Assembly (NCBI GenBank): GCA_947588995.1
Contig: CANPZI010000008.1
Coordinates: 44,990 to 108,989, forward strand
Length of the DNA stretch: 64,000 nt
Origin: an uncultured Lachnospiraceae bacterium
GTDB lineage: Bacteria; Bacillota; Clostridia; Lachnospirales; Lachnospiraceae
Direction: 5' to 3'
In this document: positions 1 to 7,783 of the stretch, piece after piece
Layout: each line of letters begins with the position of its first letter
How positions within the stretch are numbered: position 1 is the first letter of the stretch
The notes under the pieces: generated by a model
Database searches by the model: none
What the model was told of the DNA's origin: nothing
The model's input: only the letters and a program-made list of their open reading frames with translations
Position numbers and translations under genes: made by a program

Positions 1-1
1 G

Positions 2-934
2 ATCAGGCTGCGCACACGGGTGGAGAGTGTCCTGACGCGCAGGCGGCAGCCGGAAGCGAAGGACGCCCCGCGGGAGGGCGGCAGGCCGAAGAGGAAAAGT
101 GCCGCACAGAATGCAGAGGTTGTGGGGGTGCGTCTGGCGGACGGCGGTGAGGAGAGAGCCGACGCGGTGATCCTGGCCACGGGCGGTCTGTCCTATCCGA
201 CGACGGGTTCCGCGGGGGACGGCCACAGGATGGCGCGGGAAGCCGGGCACAGCGTGACGGCGTGCGCCCCGGCTCTGACGCCCTTTGAGATCAAGGAAAA
301 GTGGTGCGCTTCTCTGCAGGGGCTTGCGCTGAAGAATGTCGGCCTGGCGCTGCTTGACGGAGAGAAGAAAGTCTGGCAGGGATTCGGTGAGATGCTGTTC
401 ACTCATTTCGGTATCAGCGGCCCTCTCGTGCTGAGCGCTTCGAGCTGCTACGGCAAGTGCGGAGAGAAAGCTGATGTGGTCTGTGAGATAGATTTGAAGC
501 CGGCGCTGACGGAGGAGCAGCTTGACCGGAGAATTCTGCGGGATTTCGAGGAAAACCGCAACAGGAATTTCCGAAACGCGCTGGGAGGTCTCTATCCGTC
601 CGGGCTGATTCCCGTGATGGTTGCTCTGGCGGGGATCGACCCCGACAGGAAAGTCCACGATGTCACGAGGGAGGAGAGGAAGAGCCTTGCGGCGCTGACA
701 AAGCATCTGCGCCTGTCCGTGTCCGGCGTCAGGGATTATGCGGAAGCGATTATCACGCAGGGCGGCGTATCCGTCAGGGAAGTCAATCCCTCCACGATGG
801 AATCGAAACTGGTAAGCGGGCTGTATTTTGCGGGGGAGCTGCTGGACCTGGACGCCCTGACCGGAGGCTTCAACCTGCAGATCGCCTGGTCTACGGGCCA
901 TCTGGCGGGTGGGAGCATAGGACAGGGCAAGTGA
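2..934 (+). CDS. BaiN/HI0933-family FAD-dependent oxidoreductase (5' truncated)
   Basis: Flavoprotein of the HI0933/BaiN family of NAD(P)/FAD-dependent oxidoreductases, for which the physiological substrate is usually unknown. The frame is open to the left window edge, so the N-terminal FAD P-loop (about 100 residues) lies outside; the GTG at 20 is probably an internal codon. Visible are the internal FAD-contact stretch ILATGGLSYPTTGSAGDG, the family motif HFGISGPLVLSAS and the C-terminal GGFNLQIAWSTG. An Arg/Lys/Pro-rich stretch of about 25 residues (coded around 45-120) interrupts the usual short loop before GVRLADG and looks like a lineage-specific insertion. cmk follows on the same strand after about 70 bases. 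Confidence 0.85.
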   Translation: MRLRTRVESVLTRRRQPEAKDAPREGGRPKRKSAAQNAEVVGVRLADGGEERADAVILATGGLSYPTTGSAGDGHRMAREAGHSVTACAPALTPFEIKEKWCASLQGLALKNVGLALLDGEKKVWQGFGEMLFTHFGISGPLVLSASSCYGKCGEKADVVCEIDLKPALTEEQLDRRILRDFEENRNRNFRNALGGLYPSGLIPVMVALAGIDPDRKVHDVTREERKSLAALTKHLRLSVSGVRDYAEAIITQGGVSVREVNPSTMESKLVSGLYFAGELLDLDALTGGFNLQIAWSTGHLAGGSIGQGK

Positions 935-1007
935 GCGGGGATTCGGAGGACATGCCGCGGCGGCATAAGTCAAAAGCCGCAAAAAACGCAGGAAAGGACA
1001 GAATATT

Positions 1008-1661
1008 ATGAGCTGCAATATTGCCATCGACGGGCCGGCGGGAGCCGGCAAGAGCACGATAGCGAAGAAAATAGCGAAGAAGCTGGGCTATATCTATGTG
1101 GATACGGGCGCGATGTACCGCGCCATGGCGCTGTATCTCATCCGGGAGAAGATAGATCCCTCGGAGACGGAGAAGATCAGCACAAAGTGCAGGGAGGCGG
1201 ATATCTCCATCGGTTATGAGAACGGCGAGCAGATTGTTTACCTGAACGGCGAGAATGTCAACGCCTATATCAGGACGGAGGAAGTGGGGAACATGGCCTC
1301 TGCCAGCAGTCCCAATCCCGATGTGAGGAAAAAGCTGGTGGAGCTGCAGCAGAAGCTTGCCGCGAGCAGGGATGTAGTCATGGACGGCAGGGATATCGGC
1401 ACCTGTGTGCTGCCGAACGCGCAGGTCAAAGTCTATCTGACCGCTGACAGCAGGGTGCGCGCCGAGCGGCGGTACAAAGAACTGCAGGCGAAAGGGGAAG
1501 ACTGCGATCTGGACACGATCGAGAGAGATATCATCGAGCGCGACAGGCAGGATATGACGAGAGAGATTTCGCCGCTTGTGCAGGCCCAAGACGCCACGCT
1601 GATCGATTCTTCCCATATGAGCGTCGATGAGGTGGCAGAGGCGGTTATCGCGCTGCTTTAA
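1008..1661 (+). CDS. cmk: Cytidylate kinase
   Basis: Phosphorylates CMP and dCMP to the diphosphates with ATP, in the cytoplasm. The 217-residue length is normal for the family. The P-loop is at the N-terminus (IDGPAGAGKST), followed by the NMP-binding DTGAMYRAMAL segment and the DGRDIGTCVLPNAQ motif in the middle. The lid region ERRYKEL and a C-terminal IDSSHMSVDEV complete the fold. The ATG at 1008 has an AGGA-type ribosome site. The gene lies upstream of ispH on the same strand, the common clostridial order cmk-ispH-S1. Confidence 0.96.
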   Translation: MSCNIAIDGPAGAGKSTIAKKIAKKLGYIYVDTGAMYRAMALYLIREKIDPSETEKISTKCREADISIGYENGEQIVYLNGENVNAYIRTEEVGNMASASSPNPDVRKKLVELQQKLAASRDVVMDGRDIGTCVLPNAQVKVYLTADSRVRAERRYKELQAKGEDCDLDTIERDIIERDRQDMTREISPLVQAQDATLIDSSHMSVDEVAEAVIALL

Positions 1662-1726
1662 CCGATATGAGCCGAAAGAACACGGGAGAGGAAGCCGGAA
1701 AGGCCGGCGGAGAGGTCTGATACAGC

Positions 1727-2575
1727 ATGGAAGTGATTCTGGCAGAACACGCCGGCTTCTGTTTCGGCGTGAAGCGGGCGGTGGAACAGGTCTATGAGAG
1801 AGCGAGGACAGGAAAGAAGCTCTATACTTACGGACCGATCGTGCACAATGAGGAGGTTGTGAAAGATCTGGAGAGACGCGGCGTGCAGATTATTGACACG
1901 CCGGAGCAGCTTGCCGGTATAGCGGAGGGAATCGTGATGATCCGCGCCCACGGCGTGCCCAAAAAGGTCATCGAGATGACAAAGAAAGAAGGCATCACCT
2001 GTGTGGACGCCACCTGCCCTTTCGTGAAGCGCATCCACAACATCGTGGAGAAAGAGAGCGCCGCCGGCAAAAAGATCGTGATTATCGGTAACGCGGGACA
2101 CCCGGAAGTGGAGGGAATCATGGGCTGGGCGCAGGATAAAGCGACGGTGCTCGGAACGCCGGAAGAGGCGCAAAAATTTGCCTGTCAGAGGGACGAGGAG
2201 ATCTGTATTGTCTCACAGACGACATTTAACTACAATAAATTTCAAGATATGGTTGAAATTATTATGGAAAAAGGTTACAATGTTAGTGTTGTGAATACTA
2301 TATGTAACGCTACGGAAGAGCGGCAGACCGAGGCGAGGGAGATCGCGTCCAAGGTCGATGTTATGATAGTCATAGGCGGCAAACATAGTTCTAATACGCA
2401 GAAACTATATGAGATCTGTATGCAGGAGTGCGCAAACACGTATTTTATACAGACGCTTGGCGACCTGCATTTGACTTTACCTGAATCTGTCCGACGAGTG
2501 GGTATTACAGCAGGGGCTTCGACCCCAAACAATATAATCGAGGAGGTTCAAAATTATGTCAGAATTAACTTTTGA
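1727..2575 (+). CDS. ispH: 4-hydroxy-3-methylbut-2-enyl diphosphate reductase (IspH)
   Basis: Last enzyme of the MEP isoprenoid pathway; reduces HMBPP to IPP and DMAPP using a [4Fe-4S] cluster. At 282 residues it is a complete stand-alone IspH. The three cluster cysteines are visible: Cys12 in HAGFCFGV, one in DATCPFVKRIH and one in NTICNATEERQ. The catalytic-region motif GGKHSSNTQKL and the C-terminal TAGASTPNNIIEEV are present. Many clostridia carry IspH fused to S1 domains; here the gene stops and the S1 gene starts 20 bases earlier in another frame. Local GC drops in the second half of the gene. Confidence 0.96.
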   Translation: MEVILAEHAGFCFGVKRAVEQVYERARTGKKLYTYGPIVHNEEVVKDLERRGVQIIDTPEQLAGIAEGIVMIRAHGVPKKVIEMTKKEGITCVDATCPFVKRIHNIVEKESAAGKKIVIIGNAGHPEVEGIMGWAQDKATVLGTPEEAQKFACQRDEEICIVSQTTFNYNKFQDMVEIIMEKGYNVSVVNTICNATEERQTEAREIASKVDVMIVIGGKHSSNTQKLYEICMQECANTYFIQTLGDLHLTLPESVRRVGITAGASTPNNIIEEVQNYVRINF

Positions 2576-3704
2576 ACAAATGCTAGACGAATCATTTAAG
2601 ACGATCCATGCGGGTGAGGTTGTGGAAGGCACCGTGATCGACGTAAAACCTGAGGAGATCATTCTGAATATCGGATATAAATCGGACGGTATTCTCACCA
2701 GGAACGAATACACGAACGAGCCGAACGTAGATCTGACGACCGTGGCCAAAGTGAATGATACCATGGAAGTGAAAGTGCTCAAGGTGAACGACGGCGAGGG
2801 ACAGGTTCTGCTGACCTACAAGCGCCTCGCGGCGGACAGAGGGAATAAGCGCATCGAGGAGGCATATAATAACAGAGAGGTACTCAAGGCGAAAGTGGTA
2901 CAGGTACTCGACGGCGGCCTGAGCGTCGTTGTGGACGAGGTCAGAATCTTCATCCCGGCGAGCCTTGTATCCGACACTTATGAGAAAGACCTGACCAAGT
3001 ACGCCGATCAGGAGATCGAATTTGTGATCAGCGAGTACAACCCGAAGAGAAGAAGATACATCGGCGACAGGAAACAGCTTCTCCTGGAGAAGAAAGCCGA
3101 GATGCAGAAGAAACTGTTCGAGACGATCAAGGTGGGTGACACCGTGGAAGGCACGGTCAAGAACGTGACGGATTTCGGCGCCTTTATCGATCTGGGCGGC
3201 TGTGACGGCCTGCTCCACATCTCCGAGATGTCCTGGGGCAGAGTGGAGAATCCGAAGAAAGTATTTAAGGTCGGCGAGGTTGTGAAAGTGCTGATCAAGG
3301 AGATATCGGGCGAGAAGATCGCGCTCAGCCTGAAGTTCGAGGATAAGAATCCCTGGAAAGGCGCGGCTGACAAATATTCGGTCGGCAGTGTTGTGACCGG
3401 CAGAGTCGCGCGCATGACGGATTTCGGCGCCTTTATCGAACTGGAGCCCGGCATCGACGCCCTGCTTCATGTATCGCAGATCTCGAAAGAACATATCGAC
3501 AAGCCTTCGGATGTGCTCAAGACAGGCGAGGAAGTGACTGCCAAAGTCGTGGATTTCAATGAGGCGGACAAGAAGATCAGCCTGAGCATCAAGGCACTGC
3601 TGGCACCGGAGCCGGAGGAGACGGCGGAGGACGCGGATGTAGTCTCGGTGGATATCGAAGCGGTGATCGCCAAAGAGAGCGCGGAGGAAGAGGCGCAGAA
3701 GTAA
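2556..3704 (+). CDS. S1 RNA-binding domain protein (ribosomal protein S1-like)
   Basis: RNA-binding protein of 382 residues with about four S1 (OB-fold) domains, roughly residues 16-86, 104-170, 188-258 and 274-344. The last two carry the typical VTDFGAFIDLGG and MTDFGAFIELEPG strands. It ends in an acidic tail. Low-GC Firmicutes S1 homologues help translation of some mRNAs but are not always ribosome-bound, so the exact role is open. The ATG at 2556 lies inside the end of ispH and has its own AGGAGG site about 8 bases upstream, so it is translated separately though probably coupled to ispH. Confidence 0.9.
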   Translation: MSELTFEQMLDESFKTIHAGEVVEGTVIDVKPEEIILNIGYKSDGILTRNEYTNEPNVDLTTVAKVNDTMEVKVLKVNDGEGQVLLTYKRLAADRGNKRIEEAYNNREVLKAKVVQVLDGGLSVVVDEVRIFIPASLVSDTYEKDLTKYADQEIEFVISEYNPKRRRYIGDRKQLLLEKKAEMQKKLFETIKVGDTVEGTVKNVTDFGAFIDLGGCDGLLHISEMSWGRVENPKKVFKVGEVVKVLIKEISGEKIALSLKFEDKNPWKGAADKYSVGSVVTGRVARMTDFGAFIELEPGIDALLHVSQISKEHIDKPSDVLKTGEEVTAKVVDFNEADKKISLSIKALLAPEPEETAEDADVVSVDIEAVIAKESAEEEAQK

Positions 3705-3753
3705 GAAAACAGCTAAAATAAAGAGCGTAAAATCATGATGGACGGTGAAGAGT

Positions 3754-4533
3754 ATGGCGTACGACTACGAGTATTTTAAGAAAGCGGTCTACGATCTGAC
3801 CAAGATCGATTTGAACGCTTATAAAGAGAAGCAGATGAAGCGCCGGATTGACACACTGATCGCAAAGAACAAAGTAGTCGGCTATGACAAGTATGTGGCG
3901 GCTCTCAAAGCGGACCACAACATGTTCGACGAGTTTGTCAATTATCTTACGATCAATGTCTCTGAGTTCTACCGCAATCCGGATCAGTGGAAGCTTCTCG
4001 ATCAGGAGATATTTCCGGATCTGATCAAGCGCTATGGCAGGAATCTGAAGATCTGGAGCGCCGCCTGTTCTACGGGAGATGAGCCGTATTCGCTCGTCAT
4101 GGCGCTGTCCCGGCATCTGCCGTTAAACCAGATCAAAATCTATGCTACGGATCTGGATAAGCAGGTAATCGCCAAGGCGAAAGCCGGTCTGTATGCGGAG
4201 AAGAGTGTCGCGGGCGTGCCTGAGGACCTGAAGAAGAAATTCTTCACCAAGATCGGGCCCTCCTACCAGATTTCCGAGGAAGTGAAGTCACGGGTAGAGT
4301 TTAAGGAGCATAATCTCCTGAAAGATACCTATCCGACAGACTATCACCTGATTGTCTGCCGCAACGTGCTGATTTATTTTACCGAGGAGGCCAAGGACGA
4401 GGTGTTCCGCAAGTTCCAGAAGAGCCTGAAGCCGGGCGGCTATCTGTTTATCGGCAGCACCGAGCAGATCATCAACCACAAGGAGATCGGGTTCGAGAGG
4501 AAAAACTCATTCTTCTATCAGCGGCCGATGTAG
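3754..4533 (+). CDS. cheR: CheR-type MCP glutamate methyltransferase
   Basis: SAM-dependent methyltransferase of the CheR family that methylates glutamates on chemoreceptors. It has about 259 residues. The N-terminal all-alpha CheR domain includes FVNYLTINVSEFYRNP, and the SAM-binding domain has WSAACSTGDEPYSLVMAL and CRNVLIYFTEEA. I chose ATG 3754 (MAYDYEYF) over the GTG nine bases upstream because homologues begin this way. No other che genes flank it; the nearest receptor in the window is the MCP at 31.2 kb, a possible substrate by inference only. Its 3' terminator has been split by element 1. Confidence 0.92.
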   Translation: MAYDYEYFKKAVYDLTKIDLNAYKEKQMKRRIDTLIAKNKVVGYDKYVAALKADHNMFDEFVNYLTINVSEFYRNPDQWKLLDQEIFPDLIKRYGRNLKIWSAACSTGDEPYSLVMALSRHLPLNQIKIYATDLDKQVIAKAKAGLYAEKSVAGVPEDLKKKFFTKIGPSYQISEEVKSRVEFKEHNLLKDTYPTDYHLIVCRNVLIYFTEEAKDEVFRKFQKSLKPGGYLFIGSTEQIINHKEIGFERKNSFFYQRPM

Positions 4534-4584
4534 ATGGGTCGGCAGATTCGGCGGAAGAAAGATAAAATTTAGGAAGAGACACTG

Positions 4585-4603
4585 AAAGGACGCCTGTACA
4601 GGC
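4585..4603 (+). terminator. Left part of the split cheR/YprB terminator
   Basis: AAAGGAC followed by GCCTGTACAGGC. Joined to GTCCTTTTTTT at 9242-9252, it rebuilds the 20-bp perfect palindrome GGACGCCTGTACAGGCGTCC followed by seven T, a convincing bidirectional intrinsic terminator between convergent cheR and the exonuclease gene. Element 1 now separates the two parts. Confidence 0.8.
4592..4603. repeat. Target-site duplication, left copy, element 1
   Basis: GCCTGTACAGGC, matching GCCTGTACAGGT at 9230-9241 in 11 of 12 positions. It is the exact centre of the reconstructed terminator palindrome. Duplications of 10-13 bp are typical of the IS231 branch of the IS4 family. Confidence 0.85.
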
Positions 4604-4619
4604 AATGTCATCAACTTAA
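4604..4619 (+). repeat. Terminal inverted repeat, left, element 1
   Basis: AATGTCATCAACTTAA, pairing with the right end at 9214-9229. It shares the pattern AATGYCATYAA with the ends of element 2. Confidence 0.82.
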
Positions 4620-4924
4620 AGAAAATTTATTAAAAAATAATTGAAAAAAATTATATGGGGTATTTTTTTGCGTCTTTGATAAGTACCGTTTTTTCAACAT
4701 TTTTATTTTTCCATTTTTCAATATCAGTGTCAAGAATAAATGACGCAGTAGGGCTCTGTATAGAAAAATATTATTCTATCTGTTTCACCACATTAAGGAC
4801 ATAAACGAACGCGGGGACTTGAATTGTAATCTGTCTTCAGACTAACGAAAGAAAGAGGATTGCAGGACGCTGACTTGGGTGTGTAAAAGAAGTGTAAAAT
4901 CTGAATGAGTGACTATCAGGCAAA
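4620..4924. other. AT-rich left arm of element 1, no gene seen
   Basis: About 300 bases of AT-rich DNA between the left inverted repeat and the toxin-antitoxin locus. No reading frame with a ribosome site, no stable RNA and no clear hairpin was found on either strand. Confidence 0.6.
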
Positions 4925-4930
4925 AAGTTA

Positions 4931-4959
4931 TTGACGAAAGCGTCAATCAGTGTTACGAT
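4931..4959 (+). promoter_or_regulatory. Promoter of the predicted antitoxin RNA
   Basis: TTGACG, a 17-base spacer, then TACGAT. The -35 box lies in a perfect 6-bp inverted repeat TTGACG-AAAG-CGTCAA (4931-4946), which could be an operator or a hairpin. Confidence 0.55.
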
Positions 4960-4965
4960 ATTTTA

Positions 4966-5066
4966 TACAAAAAGGGTGTTACCGTAAAGCAACGGTTCGC
5001 CTTAATTAACAGTTACTAATCAAAAAAGCAACCACTAACCTTGGGCGGCGCGGTTGCTTTTTTGAT
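4966..5066 (+). ncRNA. Predicted antisense antitoxin RNA of a type I locus
   Basis: A transcript of about 100 nt is expected from the promoter at 4931-4959 to the shared terminator at 5019-5066. It converges on the toxin mRNA and is complementary to its 3' end, including the last toxin codons. Its 5' region (4974-5003, starting GGGTGTTACCGTAAAGC) is nearly repeated, in inverted orientation, at the 5' end of the toxin mRNA (5253-5282). Both RNAs would therefore start with similar hairpins rather than complementary ones. Predicted from sequence only. Confidence 0.5.
5019..5066. terminator. Shared bidirectional terminator of the toxin-antitoxin locus
   Basis: Perfect 15-bp arms ATCAAAAAAGCAACC (5019-5033) and GGTTGCTTTTTTGAT (5052-5066). 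The A-run and T-run flank the GC part of the stem, so it can terminate transcription from both sides. On the minus strand it overlaps the 3' end of the toxin gene. Confidence 0.85.
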
Positions 5067-5157
5067 GTCTTTTATTTTTTCTGGTCTGTCGGATACTGAT
5101 AATTGTCACGATGATACTGATAACCGTCACTACAATACCGACAAGCTCCAAAATCAT
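5035..5157 (-). CDS. Putative holin-like type I toxin (40 aa)
   Basis: Minus-strand ORF of 40 residues starting MILELVGIVVTVISII, a single hydrophobic segment of about 22 residues, followed by a strongly basic tail (RQTRKNKRHQKSNRAAQG). The last codons are written by the shared terminator hairpin. Size, one membrane helix, basic tail and convergent antisense RNA fit the TxpA/BsrG/Fst-like and holin-like toxins of Firmicutes. TTG 5169 is a possible in-frame earlier start. The ATG overlaps the stop of a 14-codon leader (ATGA), so toxin translation is probably coupled to leader translation. Function is inferred from architecture; no close family member is recognised by name. Confidence 0.55.
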   Translation of the reverse strand: MILELVGIVVTVISIIVTIISIRQTRKNKRHQKSNRAAQG

Positions 5158-5198
5158 ATACAACACCAATAGTGCTTACCTTTCACGCTATTTTCCAT
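5154..5198 (-). CDS. 14-aa leader peptide coupled to the toxin ORF
   Basis: Reads MENSVKGKHYWCCI then TGA. It has a very strong ribosome site (GGGAGGGG, 6 bases before the ATG), whereas the toxin start has none well placed. Its TGA overlaps the toxin ATG. This resembles mok/hok-style coupling in logic, not in sequence. Confidence 0.45.
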   Translation of the reverse strand: MENSVKGKHYWCCI

Positions 5199-5252
5199 AT
5201 GTATCCCCTCCCTTGATACAGGAAGTTCTCAAAATGTACTCATTTTGGCAAA

Positions 5253-5282
5253 AGGCGAACCGCTACCGTTTAGGTAACACCC
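5253..5282 (-). repeat. Inverted copy of the antitoxin 5' region
   Basis: Read on the minus strand it starts GGGTGTTACCTAAACGGTAG and ends CGGTTCGCC, close to 4974-5003 on the plus strand. It lies at the predicted 5' end of the toxin mRNA and can fold on itself. Confidence 0.7.
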
Positions 5283-5290
5283 ATATATCT

Positions 5291-5318
5291 ATTCTATCAT
5301 AGTGACAGGGGTTTTCAA
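5291..5318 (-). promoter_or_regulatory. Promoter of the predicted toxin mRNA
   Basis: On the minus strand TTGAAA (5318-5313), a 16-base spacer and TAGAAT (5296-5291). The start would be near 5284, giving a leader of about 85 nt before the leader peptide. Confidence 0.6.
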
Positions 5319-5374
5319 GATGTAATAGCAAATAAACATGAAAAAATGTGCGATTTTTGGAATGATTTGATTTT

Positions 5375-5701
5375 CTATAATTTCTGCTCTGAAAGCCATG
5401 TCAAAAGACTTCTTGCCAAGCGCAATTGTTTGAGATCCATTCCACGCAATAACTCTGCAACATCACGCCATTCCTCGCTTTCATGCCGGATACTTCCGAT
5501 TAAAAATTCATCAGGCGTAGTATCGAGTGCGAGAGCTATTTTGATTATCACTTCCAAAGATGGAATAGATGTAGCCCGTTCAATACAGGAGAGATATTTA
5601 TTGTTAATTCCGGCGCGTTCGCAGACTTGAACCTGCCGCAGACCAAGTTCCTTTCTTCGCCTTGCAATACGCCTTCCGATTTCAGAGTAATCCAATTCCA
5701 T
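5375..5701 (-). CDS. Xre-family helix-turn-helix regulator (element 1)
   Basis: A 108-residue cytoplasmic DNA-binding protein. The HTH_3/Xre domain covers about residues 7-63, with RRKELGLRQVQVCERAGIN as first helices and YLSCIERATSIPSLEVIIK as recognition region; the last 40 residues are a short acidic/leucine-rich extension. ATG 5701 has a strong GGAGGAG site. It is divergent from the adenylate-forming ligase, whose promoter carries an inverted repeat, so it most likely represses that gene and itself. The base composition is AT-rich like the rest of the element. Confidence 0.88.
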   Translation of the reverse strand: MELDYSEIGRRIARRRKELGLRQVQVCERAGINNKYLSCIERATSIPSLEVIIKIALALDTTPDEFLIGSIRHESEEWRDVAELLRGMDLKQLRLARSLLTWLSEQKL

Positions 5702-5775
5702 TACAAATCTCCTCCTTCTTCACATCTTATCGAATTACAGTTCAGACCGAAACAATTCATAAGTCGAAAATCAAC

Positions 5776-5804
5776 TTGACATAAGAATTATTCGTAATTA
5801 TAAT
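5776..5804 (+). promoter_or_regulatory. Consensus promoter with operator-like repeat for the ligase gene
   Basis: TTGACA (5776-5781), 17-base spacer, TATAAT (5799-5804). The spacer contains the perfect inverted repeat AATTA-TTCG-TAATT (5786-5799), a likely operator of the divergent Xre regulator. Confidence 0.75.
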
Positions 5805-5894
5805 TGGATTATCCGTTTATAAGTGGAATTGTGCCTGATAGTGCATGATCAGTATTTGCATATAGACAAAATAAAAGATGAAAGAGGAAAATCT

Positions 5895-7616
5895 ATGGAA
5901 ACTAACAAAATTACTGGATATCCGTCAATTGATAAGCCTTGGCTGAAATACTATAGTCAAGAGATGATTGACACACCGTTGCCGGAATGCACAATGTATG
6001 AACATGTCTTTCATAATAATCAAGATAATCTCGATAGAATCGCCTTAATTTACTATGGAACAAAAATCAGCTATAGGAAAATGTTCCAAACAATCTCGTA
6101 TCTGGCGGGAACACTTGAAGACATTGGTATACAAAAGGGGGATATTGTGACTGTCTGCATGATAAATTCCCCCGAAACGATATATTTAATCTTTGCACTC
6201 AACAAGATTGGTGCAGTAGCAAACATGGTATATGGCTCTAGTACCTGTGAAGAAATGAAGAAATATATTCTGGATACAAAATCAAAAGTTGTGTTTACAC
6301 TTGATTTGTTTCAGGATAAATTTGGAGAGATAGCCGATGAAGTACAGCTCGAAAAGATAATTATTGCAGGAAGCACGGATTCCATGTCCTTTACAAACCG
6401 TATCGGTGCAAGGCTATTGAACGGAGTCAAACCGATGCCTGTGCCGGAAGATTCACGGTTTATTACATGGAAGAAATTTTTCCAAAATAATAGAAGAGAA
6501 AGTAACAAGACATGTCACGATGCAGACGCACCGGCGGTTATTACCTACACTGGCGGAACTACCGGAGGGTCTAAAGGTGCGATGCTTAGTAATAAAGCTA
6601 TTATTGCTGTGGCGCAACAATATATAATGGGTGAACAGAAATTGCGACGTGAAAGCACATGGATGCAAGTTTTACCATTATTTATTGCATATGGTGTGAC
6701 ATGTTCTTTGATGATTCCACTTATCGTTGGTATGACTTTGATTGTCAGAATACCAATGGCAGAATCTATTGCGGATTTTTATAAGAAGTTCAAACCAAAT
6801 CATATTATGTACGGCCCGGCTTATTGGGAAGCATTTGCTGATGCTAATGAAGATTTAGATTTATCTAATCTGATTGCTCCGATTACGGGTGGAGATATGT
6901 TACATACAGCAACAGAAACAAAAATTAATGATTATCTTAAAAAACATGGAAGTTCGTATCCTCTTATGAATGGATATGGCATGACGGAAGTTGGTGCTGC
7001 GGTTTCGGTTAATTACAAGTATGCGCATGAGTATGAGAGCGTTGGAATACCGTTTGTTAAAAATGTAATATCAGCATTTGACACAGAGACAGGACAGGAA
7101 CTTCCGTATGGCGAAAGAGGGGAAATCTGTATTCAAACACCGTCCATGATGCTTGGATATGTCAATAATCCGGAAGAGACAACTCATATTATCAGAAAGC
7201 ATGAAGACGGGAAATTATGGGTACATTCCGGAGACCTTGGTTATATAACAGAAAATGGGTTTATACATATCAGCGGCAGACTAAAGCGATATATGATGTA
7301 TATCGCGAATGGTTTACATAAAAAGATATTCAGCCTTGATATAGAAAAGGTACTTTTGGAGCACCCCTACGTTGATAATTGTGCTGTTGTGCCAATAGCT
7401 GATAAAGAGACATTTCAGAAACCAGTAGCGTTTATTATATTAAACAAGACTTGTTCTCGTGATGAAAACCTAGCGATTAAGTTCAAAGTTTTTGCCGAGG
7501 GAAATTTGCAGGAAGAATATAGGCCTGTTAAATATATCTTTATAGATAAATTCCCTTTGACAAAGGTTGGCAAAGTAGATTATTTGAAATTAGAGAGGGA
7601 CGCAACAGAAAAATAA
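5895..7616 (+). CDS. Class I adenylate-forming enzyme (acyl-CoA synthetase-like)
   Basis: Activates a carboxylic acid as an acyl-adenylate, usually followed by transfer to CoA or a carrier. It has 573 residues; ATG 5895 is preferred because of the AGAGGA site just upstream. The AMP-binding P-loop YTGGTTGGSKGAM is at residues 218-230, then NGYGMTEVGAA, the hinge motif WVHSGDLGYI, and the C-terminal LTKVGKVDYLKLE with the catalytic lysine of family A10. All core motifs are intact, so it should be active; the substrate cannot be read from the sequence. Low GC and position inside element 1 mark it as acquired cargo. No carrier protein or transferase lies beside it. Confidence 0.88.
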   Translation: METNKITGYPSIDKPWLKYYSQEMIDTPLPECTMYEHVFHNNQDNLDRIALIYYGTKISYRKMFQTISYLAGTLEDIGIQKGDIVTVCMINSPETIYLIFALNKIGAVANMVYGSSTCEEMKKYILDTKSKVVFTLDLFQDKFGEIADEVQLEKIIIAGSTDSMSFTNRIGARLLNGVKPMPVPEDSRFITWKKFFQNNRRESNKTCHDADAPAVITYTGGTTGGSKGAMLSNKAIIAVAQQYIMGEQKLRRESTWMQVLPLFIAYGVTCSLMIPLIVGMTLIVRIPMAESIADFYKKFKPNHIMYGPAYWEAFADANEDLDLSNLIAPITGGDMLHTATETKINDYLKKHGSSYPLMNGYGMTEVGAAVSVNYKYAHEYESVGIPFVKNVISAFDTETGQELPYGERGEICIQTPSMMLGYVNNPEETTHIIRKHEDGKLWVHSGDLGYITENGFIHISGRLKRYMMYIANGLHKKIFSLDIEKVLLEHPYVDNCAVVPIADKETFQKPVAFIILNKTCSRDENLAIKFKVFAEGNLQEEYRPVKYIFIDKFPLTKVGKVDYLKLERDATEK

Positions 7617-7672
7617 AAAGAAATTTATTATATCGCAAGTTATTTATAATTTAGTAAAAACGTGCATTATTA

Positions 7673-7701
7673 TTGATTTTCTATATAACGAGTGTTACAA
7701 T
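7673..7701 (+). promoter_or_regulatory. Promoter of a small transcript downstream of the ligase gene
   Basis: TTGATT, 17-base spacer, TACAAT. It is followed after about 35 bases by a strong terminator, so it could drive a short RNA. Confidence 0.5.
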
Positions 7702-7734
7702 AAATTTATAAAAAATTGAATGAAAAGAATATGT

Positions 7735-7783
7735 AAAGGGCAAACGTGAATCCTGCGGTTAGGATTCCCTGTTTGTCTTTTCG
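7735..7783 (+). terminator. Intrinsic terminator (possible end of a small RNA)
   Basis: Two-part stem: GGGCAAAC pairs with GTTTGTCT, and GAATCCT (7748-7754) with AGGATTC (7761-7767), then TTTT. It could end the ligase mRNA and a short RNA of about 75 nt from the promoter at 7673. Confidence 0.7.

Noticed and set aside
20..934. Complete BaiN-type gene starting at GTG 20
   Set aside because: The frame is open to the window edge and the FAD P-loop is missing, so the true start is outside.
2540..2575. Programmed frameshift producing an IspH-S1 fusion
   Set aside because: No slippery sequence is seen and the S1 start has its own AGGAGG at correct spacing.
5111..5302. A 63-codon plus-strand frame in the toxin region
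   Set aside because: It is antisense to the leader and toxin and has no ribosome site; the minus strand gives a better explanation.
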